Assembly (NCBI GenBank): GCA_023135015.1
Contig: JAGLTZ010000107.1
Coordinates: 1 to 9,462, forward strand
DNA: 9,462 bases
DNA from: Candidatus Latescibacterota bacterium
Lineage (GTDB): Bacteria > Blakebacterota > Blakebacteria > Blakebacterales > Blakebacteraceae
Direction of reading: 5' to 3'
Shown here in pieces: positions 1 to 5,884 of this stretch. Below the pieces are notes generated by a model, which saw only the letters and a list, made by a program, of their open reading frames with translations, ran no database searches and was not told where the DNA came from. Position 1 is the first letter of the stretch. Every line of letters begins with the position of its first letter. The position numbers were made by a program, and so were the translations under genes.

Positions 1-57
1 GGCAACGACTGAGGCTGCGACCAGTATAGCCAGCGTTATCCAGTGCCAGCGCTTCAT
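1..57 (-). CDS. N-terminal fragment of a further membrane protein of the Mrp-type operon (runs off window)
   Basis: Only the first 19 codons are present, reading MKRWHWITLAILVAASVVA: a short basic start followed by a hydrophobic stretch, as expected for a first membrane helix. The ATG overlaps the stop of the preceding antiporter gene in an ATGA arrangement. GGAGG (complement of 64-68) sits six bases upstream, so start and reading frame are well supported. Co-translation with the Mrp genes implies another subunit or assembly partner of the complex. The start resembles that of the MbhE-like protein in this operon (MKRF then hydrophobic), so a second MbhE-like subunit is possible. A third antiporter-like subunit or an unrelated membrane protein cannot be excluded. 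Confidence 0.6.
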   Translation of the reverse strand, partial: MKRWHWITLAILVAASVVA

Positions 58-1538
58 AGCCCGCCTCCGAATACGCTGCCGGTGATCATGACTGCCAGGT
101 CGTAGAGGTGAACCAGTCCGTTGGGCCACAGGCAGAAGAAGACCGAGAGGAGGGCTGTAATCACCAGAGGCACCACCATCAGCGGTGAAGCCTCCCTTTC
201 TCCTTCATACTGGTTTGAGCCGCGAAAGAACGCACGGTGCACGATCGGGAATAAGTAGGCGGCGTTCAGCAGTCCGCTTACCAGGAAGACAGCCAGGGCC
301 AACTTGTGCCCGGCTCCCACAGCCCCGAGCCCCAGATACCATTTACTGACGAAACCGTTTACAGGCGGCAAACCGGCCAGACCGATGCTGCCCACGGCAA
401 AAGCCCCCATCGTCCACGGCATGGCGCGACCGATCCCGTCCAGCTCGCTGATATTCTGCCTGTGGACGTTGACGTAGATAGCCCCGGCGCAGAAGAAGAG
501 CGTTATCTTCATGGTGGCGTGGCTGGCGATGTGGAGCACGCCGCCCGTAAACGCCTCGGGCGAGAGGATAGCCGCTCCCAGCACGACGTATGAGAGGTGC
601 CCTACCGTGGAGTAGGCCAGACGCATCTTCAGGTTGTCCTGGGCCAGCGCCATTATCGAAGCCACGATTATCGTTATCGCGGCCGCAACCATCAAAGCCT
701 GATCCACCCCGCAGCTCTGCATTACCTGCGGCCCGAATACGAACCCCACTACTCTAACCACCCCGAACACTCCCGATTTCACGACAGCCACGGCGTGCAG
801 CAGGGCGCTGACCGGCGTCGGGGCAACCATGGCTGCAGGGAGCCATGCGTGCAGCGGCATGATGGCCGCCTTTACACCGACACCGCCGATAAAGAGGAGG
901 AAGAGAATCCTTATTGTCGACGCCGGTGCGTCCACCCCCCGCAGGAGACCGCCGGGAACGAAGTCGAGGCCTCCCGCGAGCCGGTGTGTCCAGGCAGCGG
1001 CCGCCATGAGCACAACACCGGCGGTCAATGTATAGAACAGGTACTTCCGGCCGGAACGGAGCGCCTCGGGTGTCTCCTCGTGGATGATCAGAGGGTAGGT
1101 TGCGATGGTCAGGATCTCATAGAATACGATGAAGGTTACAATGTTCGCAGAGAAGGCGATGCCGATGGTTGAGGAGAGGCAGACCGCAAAGCATGTAAAG
1201 TAACGGGTCTGCTTCTTCTCATTCAGCCCCCGCACGTAGCCGATCGAGTAGACAGACGTCAGTATCCACAGGCCAGAGGCCACGAGCGCGAAGAAGATGC
1301 CCAGAGGATCGACCCGCAGCGCCAGTTCCACCCCCTCGACTACCTGCAGGATCTCCACGTGTGCTATACGGCCGGCAATCGCGCCCGGCAGCAATGAGAG
1401 CACCAGCCCGAATTTGACCAGGGCCGCTCCGACGGTCCAGAATTCTCTCAGGTTGGGCCGGCGGGAGCTGAGCAGAATCGGCACAACCGCCACCATCGAG
1501 ACCATAACAGCCCACAGGGGTACGTACGATTCGTACAT
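54..1538 (-). CDS. NuoL/MrpA-N-like proton-translocating antiporter subunit (second MrpD-family protein)
   Basis: A 494-residue polytopic membrane protein of the proton-conducting NuoL/M/N-MrpA/D family, with about 14 predicted helices. The family's ion-path residues are visible: Glu141 in VFYEILTIATYP, Lys223 and His230 in GVKAAIMPLHAWLP, then APTPVSALLHAVAVVKSG with His248 and Lys254, His340/Lys344 in SHATMKITLFF, and Lys399 in NGFVSKWY. The APTPVSALLHA stretch is the NuoL/MrpA/HyfB-type version of the motif, unlike the preceding mrpD, so this protein may stand in for the N-terminal antiporter half of MrpA. It is much shorter than a full MrpA (about 800 residues) and lacks the MbhD/MbhE-like C-terminus, which is encoded separately upstream. 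The start overlaps the mrpD stop by one base (TAATG), with AGGA five bases before the ATG. Whether it translocates H+ or Na+ cannot be told from sequence. Confidence 0.9.
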   Translation of the reverse strand: MYESYVPLWAVMVSMVAVVPILLSSRRPNLREFWTVGAALVKFGLVLSLLPGAIAGRIAHVEILQVVEGVELALRVDPLGIFFALVASGLWILTSVYSIGYVRGLNEKKQTRYFTCFAVCLSSTIGIAFSANIVTFIVFYEILTIATYPLIIHEETPEALRSGRKYLFYTLTAGVVLMAAAAWTHRLAGGLDFVPGGLLRGVDAPASTIRILFLLFIGGVGVKAAIMPLHAWLPAAMVAPTPVSALLHAVAVVKSGVFGVVRVVGFVFGPQVMQSCGVDQALMVAAAITIIVASIMALAQDNLKMRLAYSTVGHLSYVVLGAAILSPEAFTGGVLHIASHATMKITLFFCAGAIYVNVHRQNISELDGIGRAMPWTMGAFAVGSIGLAGLPPVNGFVSKWYLGLGAVGAGHKLALAVFLVSGLLNAAYLFPIVHRAFFRGSNQYEGEREASPLMVVPLVITALLSVFFCLWPNGLVHLYDLAVMITGSVFGGGL

Positions 1539-3058
1539 TATAGTCCTGCGGGCACCATCAGCCTGATGACGGCGCTGACTATGAACGCGTTAAAGATCCC
1601 CAGTAGCACTATCCCCGTGCCCAGAACAAGGGTCGGTACGAGCATCGAGGGGGCGACCTCCTCCCGGGGGAACGATTCAATGTCCGCATCGGGATGGTCG
1701 TAGTCACCCATCGCTTCATCCATCGAGAGGGCGGGTCTGAAGTAGGTGTTCTCCAGCACCCTGAAGAAGTAAACGGCATTCAACAGGCTGCTGACCAGGA
1801 TCACCACCACCATGATCCACGCACCCCTGTCGATACCTCCCAGCACCAAGTACCACTTGCTGAAGAAACCGGCGGTCGGAGGGATACCGATCATCGACAG
1901 CGCACCGACGGTGAAAGCCGCCATGGTCCAGGGCATTTTCCTGCGCAGGGCGGCATCGAACCTGGATATATCCGAATGTCCGATCGTGACCCGGAGGTTT
2001 CCCGCCACGAGAAAGAGGCACGCCTTCATGAAGGCGTGGTTGAGGACATGGAGGACGGCCCCGATCAGCCCGAGCGGATTGGCCAGACCCAGGCCGAGCC
2101 CGATGTAGCCGACCTGTGCAATACTGCTGTAGGCGAGCATCCTCTTCAGCTCCTTCTGGGCAATCGCCATAACCGATCCATAGAGGATGCCCGCTGCCGC
2201 CAGCCACATGATCACGTCAGCCAGCGGAATCTGAGAGCTGAAGTACCCCGGCTCGAAGACATAGAGAAGAATGCGGATCAGGACGTAGGCCCCGATCTTG
2301 GTGCCGATGGGCGCGATGAAAGCTGTGCTGGCCGAGGATGCATAAGTATAGGCGTCGGGAAGCCAGCCGTGCAGCGGGAAGAGCGCCATCTTGATCCCGA
2401 TCCCCACGACCATGAGCAGCAGCCCGATGATCACACCCGTCTCCCCGTATACTCCCGGGAGTATGGCTGCTATGTCGGCCATGTTCAGCGACCCGGTCAT
2501 ATTATAGATGAACCAGAGCCCGAACAGGTAGAAGGAGGCCCCGATCGTACCCATGATCAGGTAGCGGAATGCGGCTACCGGCGCCGGCTTCTCCCCGGCG
2601 GCAATGAGGGCGTATGTCGCAAGAGAGCTGATCTCCAGGAATACATACAGGTTGAACAAATCGCCTGTAACCACGATGCCACAGAACCCGGCCAGAAGCA
2701 GCATCACCACCCCGTAGAATGGAACATCCCTGCCCGCCAGCTCGACCTTCACCACCTGGCGGGAGTGGACCAGGACCACCAGGGAAACCACTGTAACCAC
2801 AGCGATCATGAATGCTGCCAGAGGGTCGAGAACGTATTCGATGCCGATAGGGGGAACCCATCCGCCGAACTTGTGACGTACGATCCCGTTCACCACCACG
2901 TAGTAGAGGCTGTAAAGTGCAACGGCCGTATTGACCAGTGAAGCAAGCAGCGCAACGAGATAGGAGAGACCTCGCCTCCACTGTCCGAGCAGGGGAGCCA
3001 GCAGGGCCGCCAGCAGGAAGAGTACGGGAACGAGAACCGGCAGGTTCTGATCGATCAT
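1538..3058 (-). CDS. mrpD: Na+/H+ antiporter subunit D (MrpD/MnhD/MbhH-like)
   Basis: A 506-residue polytopic membrane protein of the NuoM/N-MrpD family, of typical length, that should form an ion channel half of the antiporter complex. Visible motifs are Glu142 in NLYVFLEISSLATYAL (the essential TM5 glutamate of the family), Lys223 and His230 in GIKMALFPLHGWLPDAY, Lys254 in the following helix, His341/Lys345 in LNHAFMKACLF, and Lys401 in TAGFFSKWYL. Residues about 440-468 form an acidic cytoplasm-like loop before the last helices. It lies 16 bases after mrpC and overlaps the next antiporter gene by one base. No convincing Shine-Dalgarno site precedes the ATG; a six-codon reading frame spans the gap and may deliver ribosomes to it. 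The assignment is strong; the exact transported ion is unknown. Confidence 0.93.
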   Translation of the reverse strand: MIDQNLPVLVPVLFLLAALLAPLLGQWRRGLSYLVALLASLVNTAVALYSLYYVVVNGIVRHKFGGWVPPIGIEYVLDPLAAFMIAVVTVVSLVVLVHSRQVVKVELAGRDVPFYGVVMLLLAGFCGIVVTGDLFNLYVFLEISSLATYALIAAGEKPAPVAAFRYLIMGTIGASFYLFGLWFIYNMTGSLNMADIAAILPGVYGETGVIIGLLLMVVGIGIKMALFPLHGWLPDAYTYASSASTAFIAPIGTKIGAYVLIRILLYVFEPGYFSSQIPLADVIMWLAAAGILYGSVMAIAQKELKRMLAYSSIAQVGYIGLGLGLANPLGLIGAVLHVLNHAFMKACLFLVAGNLRVTIGHSDISRFDAALRRKMPWTMAAFTVGALSMIGIPPTAGFFSKWYLVLGGIDRGAWIMVVVILVSSLLNAVYFFRVLENTYFRPALSMDEAMGDYDHPDADIESFPREEVAPSMLVPTLVLGTGIVLLGIFNAFIVSAVIRLMVPAGL

Positions 3059-3075
3059 ATTATGAAGCCGGCCAT
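3055..3075 (-). other. Six-codon mini reading frame linking mrpC to mrpD
   Basis: ATG GCC GGC TTC ATA ATA TGA (peptide MAGFII). Its ATG overlaps the mrpC stop by one base (TGATG), and its TGA overlaps the mrpD ATG (ATGA). It therefore fills exactly the gap between two coupled genes, where mrpD itself has no clear ribosome binding site. The overlaps are seen directly. A role in passing terminating ribosomes from mrpC to mrpD is inference, and a chance arrangement is possible. Confidence 0.35.
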
Positions 3076-3485
3076 CAACTCATGCGCTCCAGGAGCTCAG
3101 ACTCGTCCAGGGTGCCGTACCGCCGGTGGATAGTGATAAGCAGTGCCAGTGCTACCCCTGTTGTGGCAACTCCAACGACGATTGCGGTCAGCATCAACGT
3201 ATGGGGAAGCGGGTTTATATAATGTGCTGCCTCGATCGCACCGTGCGCGGCTTCCTGAGCCACACCGGCGTCACCATATGATGCGCCAGAACCCTCCAGA
3301 ATAGGAACAGTGGCGTTCCATTTCGAAGCGCCTGCCACATAAATAAGGATTATCGCCGACTGGAAGATATTCAGGCCGATCAGCTTCTTGACGAGATTAC
3401 GCTTGGTCACTACCCCGTAAAGCCCCACCACGAAGAGCGCCACCAGGAAGAGGTAGGCATAGTGTCCCAGGAAGAAATCAAGCAT
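3075..3485 (-). CDS. mrpC: Na+/H+ antiporter subunit C (MrpC/MnhC/MbhG-like)
   Basis: A 136-residue NuoK-like small membrane subunit with three predicted helices: residues about 9-25, 35-52 and 95-117. The conserved segments are KRNLVKKLIGLNIFQSAIIL around helix 2 and NPLPHTLMLTAIVVG leading into helix 3, both characteristic of MrpC. It is longer than the usual roughly 110 residues because of an Ala/Gly-rich loop at about residues 55-88 between helices 2 and 3. The ATG overlaps the mrpB stop by eight bases and is preceded by GAGGGAG at about eight bases spacing. In the complex it sits between the B subunit and the large D subunit and helps form the ion path, by homology to solved Mrp and Mbh structures. 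Confidence 0.93.
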   Translation of the reverse strand: MLDFFLGHYAYLFLVALFVVGLYGVVTKRNLVKKLIGLNIFQSAIILIYVAGASKWNATVPILEGSGASYGDAGVAQEAAHGAIEAAHYINPLPHTLMLTAIVVGVATTGVALALLITIHRRYGTLDESELLERMS

Positions 3486-3933
3486 CGTGCGGACTCCCTC
3501 TTCGTCCCTCTTCTCCGACCAGGTCGTCGTAGATGGCAGTCAGCGTGCAGGCAACTGCAACGGCTACTCCTATCTCAACGATCAGTATCCCCATGGATCG
3601 GGTCTCGCTCTCGCCCATACCCAGGGGAAGCTGGGAATAGTCGAGGAAGTATCCGCCGAGCAGCAGCGTCGATAATCCAGTCACCAGATAAATCAACGTG
3701 CCGATGGAGCTTCCGGGCGTCCCCCACCCTTTCCGGAACTGGAGCTGAGCCCCGTCGCTTCCGACCGAGAGCCGGATAAGAAGGAAGCTGGCCGCCAGCA
3801 TCGCCCCTCCCTGGAACCCGCCCCCCGGGCTGTAGTGGCCGTGGAAGACGACGTAGAGCGCAAACAGCTGAATGAAGGGCACCACGAGCCTGCTCGAGAG
3901 CGCTACGATGCGGTCGTCATAATATCCTCTCAT
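3478..3933 (-). CDS. mrpB: Na+/H+ antiporter subunit B (MnhB domain, MbhF-like)
   Basis: A 151-residue protein with an MnhB domain and about four helices. The signature HGHYSPGGGFQGG is intact near residue 35 and marks the family unambiguously. I chose the ATG at 3933 because GAGGGG (complement of 3943-3948) lies nine bases upstream and because the protein then begins MRGYYDDRIV, close to the usual start of the family. A longer form from the ATG at 3963 would add ten residues, but its purine run directly abuts the start and it would overlap the MbhE-like gene by 17 bases. With the preferred start there is a 13-base gap after the MbhE-like stop. The C-terminus is charged (DDLVGEEGRRGSPHDA). 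Confidence 0.92.
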   Translation of the reverse strand: MRGYYDDRIVALSSRLVVPFIQLFALYVVFHGHYSPGGGFQGGAMLAASFLLIRLSVGSDGAQLQFRKGWGTPGSSIGTLIYLVTGLSTLLLGGYFLDYSQLPLGMGESETRSMGILIVEIGVAVAVACTLTAIYDDLVGEEGRRGSPHDA

Positions 3934-3942
3934 TGGATCGAT

Positions 3943-3948
3943 CCCCTC
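3943..3948 (-). promoter_or_regulatory. Ribosome binding site deciding the mrpB start
   Basis: On the minus strand this reads GAGGGG, nine bases before the ATG at 3933. It overlaps the stop codon of the preceding MbhE-like gene. It is the main reason to prefer the 3933 start over the upstream ATG at 3963. Confidence 0.6.
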
Positions 3949-4318
3949 ACGACCGCGTTCCATCCTCTTTTGACTCTTCTGACTCTTCTAATCCTTCCGA
4001 CTCTTCCCATTCCTCCAGATCTTCCTGGCGCCTTCTGCGCAGGATCAGGAAGCATGCGAGACCGGCCGCGAAGATCACCATTGTTTCCCCCAGCGTGTCG
4101 TACGCCCTGTAGTCAGCCAGGATCACCGTTACCATATTCGGTGTGTGGGCGTCCTCATATGCGTGCCTGATGTAATAGTCCTGGGCAACGGGGGAACCGG
4201 CGGCGCTCTCCTCCAGGTTGGCAGGAGCACGGGGGTCGGCCCGGTCTGGGAGAGTGGAGACGCCGTAGAACATCAGCGCCCCGAAAGCGATCAGCACGAG
4301 CAGTACAAACCGTTTCAA
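3947..4318 (-). CDS. mbhE: MbhE-like / MrpA C-terminal-like small antiporter subunit
   Basis: A 123-residue protein with an N-terminal helix (about residues 4-20), an extracytoplasmic-like loop, a second helix (about 75-92) and a highly acidic tail. The segment HTPNMVTVILADYRAYDTLG followed by ETMVIF corresponds to the conserved region near the end of MrpA and to the MbhE subunit of membrane-bound hydrogenases; this identifies it. The start codon is TTG at 4318, in a TTGA overlap with the stop of the MbhD-like gene, with an AGAGGA purine run about ten bases upstream. The last 25 or so residues are almost all Glu, Asp and Ser after an RRRR cluster, and are encoded partly by a 9-base tandem repeat. 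Such a tail is not needed in the family and may be lineage-specific. It probably provides the structural link that MrpA's C-terminus gives in classic Mrp complexes. Confidence 0.85.
   Translation of the reverse strand: MKRFVLLVLIAFGALMFYGVSTLPDRADPRAPANLEESAAGSPVAQDYYIRHAYEDAHTPNMVTVILADYRAYDTLGETMVIFAAGLACFLILRRRRQEDLEEWEESEGLEESEESKEDGTRS
3972..4007. repeat. Four-unit 9-base tandem repeat in the MbhE-like acidic tail
   Basis: Plus-strand units are GACTCTTCT (3972-3980), GACTCTTCT (3981-3989), a diverged AATCCTTCC (3990-3998) and GACTCTTCC (3999-4007). On the coding strand they give the tripeptide series EES-EGL-EES-EES. Two units are identical and adjacent, so this is a real tandem repeat, suggesting growth by slippage within a tolerant tail. 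Confidence 0.6.
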
Positions 4319-4560
4319 TCTACGCTTTTCCTCTCTGTTTGGTAGATCGCCACAATGAACAGCACACCTGTTATTCCCGCCCCCACCACCGCCTCGGTGA
4401 ATCCAACGTCCACGGCTCCCATCACCGCGCAGATCAGTGCCGCCATGAAGCTGTAGACACTCAGGGTGACCACGGCTGCCAGCAGGTCTTTGGAACGCAG
4501 CGCGACGATGGCCGCCGCAAGCAGGAAGACGAGGATGACCAGTTCAAATTCCCAATGCAT
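4315..4560 (-). CDS. mbhD: MbhD-like (DUF4040) small antiporter subunit, MrpA C-terminal-like
   Basis: An 81-residue protein that is almost wholly membrane-embedded, with about three helices. The pattern ALRSKDLLAAVVTLSVYSF followed by DVGFTEAVVGAGITGVLFIVAI matches the DUF4040/MbhD family, which is fused into MrpA in classic bacterial Mrp operons and separate in Mbh hydrogenases. The conserved Glu in TEAVVGAG is a likely element of the ion path, from family knowledge. The ATG directly abuts the mrpG stop (TGAATG), and its ribosome binding site is made by the 3' end of the GAG repeat that encodes the MrpG poly-Glu tail. It overlaps the next gene by four bases. Confidence 0.88.
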   Translation of the reverse strand: MHWEFELVILVFLLAAAIVALRSKDLLAAVVTLSVYSFMAALICAVMGAVDVGFTEAVVGAGITGVLFIVAIYQTERKSVD

Positions 4561-4959
4561 TCAGGAACCCTCCTCCTCCTCCTCCTCCTCCTCCTCCTCC
4601 TCCTCCTGATTTGCTGCAACCGCATCGACCAGTTCCGCAGCACCCGCATCCCTCGGTTCCCCGGCAAAGGTCGGTCTCAACCCGAATTTTTGGGCCGCCA
4701 GCGCCAGTGCATGAGCTCCGACAGGATTGGTGAGTACGACGAAGACCAGGACGAGGAGGAGTTTGACGCTGTTCAGGTCAAAACCCTCGTATATAGCGAG
4801 TCCCGCCAGGACCAGCATCAGACCCAGCGTGTCGCTCTTGCTTGTTGCGTGGGTGCGAGCATAGAAGTCGGGAAGCCGGATTATGCCCACACTGCCCACC
4901 AGTAGGAAGAAGGCTCCGGCCGCAACAACCAGCATCGATATGATCCGGAGGGGATCCAT
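4561..4959 (-). CDS. mrpG: Na+/H+ antiporter subunit G (MrpG/MnhG/MbhC-like)
   Basis: A 132-residue subunit with three helices: about residues 4-25, 42-56 and 61-82. The signature GIIRLPDFYARTHATSKSDT between helices 1 and 2 is diagnostic for MrpG. I chose the ATG at 4959 because it overlaps the mrpF stop by one base (TGATG), has GGGAG about eight bases upstream, and begins MDPLRI just before helix 1. The same frame stays open further upstream to 5100, but that part lies inside mrpF and lacks family features. The C-terminus beyond residue 85 is an extension that ends in twelve consecutive glutamates followed by Gly-Ser, encoded by a perfect GAG repeat. The core is ordinary; the poly-Glu tail is the unusual part. 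Confidence 0.92.
   Translation of the reverse strand: MDPLRIISMLVVAAGAFFLLVGSVGIIRLPDFYARTHATSKSDTLGLMLVLAGLAIYEGFDLNSVKLLLVLVFVVLTNPVGAHALALAAQKFGLRPTFAGEPRDAGAAELVDAVAANQEEEEEEEEEEEEGS
4568..4573 (-). promoter_or_regulatory. Ribosome binding site of the MbhD-like gene, formed by a coding trinucleotide repeat
   Basis: On the minus strand this is GGAGGG, seven bases before the ATG at 4560 and immediately downstream of the GAG run in mrpG. It is a strong Shine-Dalgarno match. Similar GGAGG copies recur every three bases further upstream, so ribosome binding may be unusually strong or diffuse here. Confidence 0.6.
4569..4607. repeat. Perfect CCT/AGG trinucleotide repeat, 13 units
   Basis: Thirteen uninterrupted CCT units on the plus strand, 39 bases. 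In mrpG the frame reads as twelve GAG codons, giving twelve glutamates at the C-terminus. There is no use of the synonymous GAA codon, unlike a tract kept only for its protein sequence. Gain or loss of units would stay in frame. Confidence 0.9.
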
Positions 4960-5240
4960 CACGGACTCCCTTCGGAATCTGCTCTCGGGTGAATGAAATA
5001 TTTCGCGATAGCGATATTGCCTATGAAGTTCAGGACCGCATAGGCGAGGGTGATGTCGATAAACATGTCGATCCGTCCATACACGAACCCGACCAGGCAT
5101 ATCAGTACCAGCGTCTTCGTTCCTATGGCGCCCACCCCGAGCAGTCTGTCAAAGAGGGTCGGACCCTTCACAACACGGTAAAACGGGATGATAATGATGA
5201 TGGTCAGTATGACCGCGACGTATACAAACTCTCTGCCCAC
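4959..5240 (-). CDS. mrpF: Na+/H+ antiporter subunit F (MrpF/MnhF/MbhB-like)
   Basis: A 93-residue protein with three helices: about residues 5-22, 37-54 and 61-77. The segment RVVKGPTLFDRLLGVGAIGTK between helices 1 and 2 is the MrpF signature, and a helix-3 Asp in IDMFIDITLAYAVLNFIGNI is typical. The start is GTG at 5240, placed directly after the mrpE TAG stop, with GGGGGAG six bases upstream. It overlaps mrpG by one base. Length and layout are normal for the family, which takes part in cation transport or assembly of the Mrp complex. Confidence 0.93.
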   Translation of the reverse strand: MGREFVYVAVILTIIIIIPFYRVVKGPTLFDRLLGVGAIGTKTLVLICLVGFVYGRIDMFIDITLAYAVLNFIGNIAIAKYFIHPRADSEGSP

Positions 5241-5843
5241 CTAAAGCTCCCCCGCCGACTTGATAATCTTCACACCTGTGACTTCGCCGCTTTCGTCCCC
5301 TTCAAACAGCTCTGCCACCCTCCTCGGCATCGTGCCTTCCACCAGGCTTGCCGATGAAGCGTCCGAGAGAGAATGGACCAGAAAAACTCCCTCGGTGATA
5401 TCAACTGTCAGTGTCCCGGGGGTCAGGGTAATCGAATTCGCCAGGACTACCTGCGAGCTGGCATTGGGGAGCTCGGCGTGGAACTCAAGGAACGAGGGAT
5501 CGATTGGCATCTTGGGGTCGAGCACGTAGCGGGCAACCTGGAGCGCCGCCACGACTATCTCCTTTGCCAGCCAGAAGACATAGATGAATAGACGTCCGAA
5601 CTGCAGGTCCCTGTGCACATCACCGGGATAGAGCCGGACCCTATACAGCCCCCTGTTGAGGACCATCACGAGGCCGACGGAAAAGACACCAAGGGATATG
5701 TGAAAGGCATCGTAATGGCCGCTGAGAAGCAGCCATACCCCCATCAGCATAAGGGCCTGGACGGCGGGGGCGAGCCAGCTCCGATAACGGCGGGGATAGC
5801 TTCCCACGGCTTTTCTACTGCTCGGGGTGTCGGGCATCGCCAC
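5241..5843 (-). CDS. mrpE: Na+/H+ antiporter subunit E (MrpE/MnhE/MbhA-like), first gene of the operon
   Basis: A 200-residue protein with an MNHE domain. A basic N-terminal segment of about 28 residues precedes two hydrophobic stretches (about 29-65), then comes a helix around residues 88-106 and a cytoplasmic domain. The signature ANSITLTPGTLTVDITEG is present at about residues 135-152, as is the LLSGHYDAFHISLGV region. The protein is longer than the usual 160-170 residues at both ends. Two starts are possible: GTG at 5843, which would be almost leaderless from the promoter proposed just upstream, and ATG at 5837, which has AGGTG three bases before it. The two forms differ by only two residues. 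The stop abuts the mrpF GTG. The family is needed for complex assembly and stability. Confidence 0.92.
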   Translation of the reverse strand: MAMPDTPSSRKAVGSYPRRYRSWLAPAVQALMLMGVWLLLSGHYDAFHISLGVFSVGLVMVLNRGLYRVRLYPGDVHRDLQFGRLFIYVFWLAKEIVVAALQVARYVLDPKMPIDPSFLEFHAELPNASSQVVLANSITLTPGTLTVDITEGVFLVHSLSDASSASLVEGTMPRRVAELFEGDESGEVTGVKIIKSAGEL

Positions 5844-5850
5844 CTTTAGT

Positions 5851-5878
5851 CACATAGGGTTCGGCGGATATCTGTCAA
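5851..5878 (-). promoter_or_regulatory. Candidate promoter of the mrp-type operon
   Basis: The minus strand carries a perfect -35 box TTGACA (complement of 5873-5878), 16 bases, then TATGTG (complement of 5851-5856), which matches the -10 consensus at its first three positions only. It lies in the 41-base gap between the winged-helix gene and mrpE. A start site 6-8 bases below the -10 would fall at or next to the mrpE start, giving a leaderless or nearly leaderless message. The -35 box is convincing; the -10 is weak. Confidence 0.45.
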
Positions 5879-5884
5879 TATGGA

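Noticed and set aside
597..1172. Plus-strand open frame (191 codons) opposite the second antiporter gene
   Set aside because: Low-complexity basic/polar product with no recognisable motif, fully antisense to a conserved gene.
1694..2941. Long plus-strand open frame (415 codons) opposite mrpD
   Set aside because: It is antisense to a well-supported mrpD, the product is His/Gln/Arg-rich without domain or hydrophobic pattern, and high-GC codon bias in mrpD explains the lack of stops.
3934..3963. Upstream ATG at 3963 as the mrpB start
   Set aside because: Its purine run directly touches the ATG and it would overlap the previous gene by 17 bases; the 3933 start has good spacing and the usual family N-terminus.
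4960..5100. Extended N-terminus for mrpG up to 5100
   Set aside because: The extra 47 residues lie inside mrpF, are His/Arg-rich and lack family similarity; the 4959 ATG has a ribosome binding site and a typical overlap.
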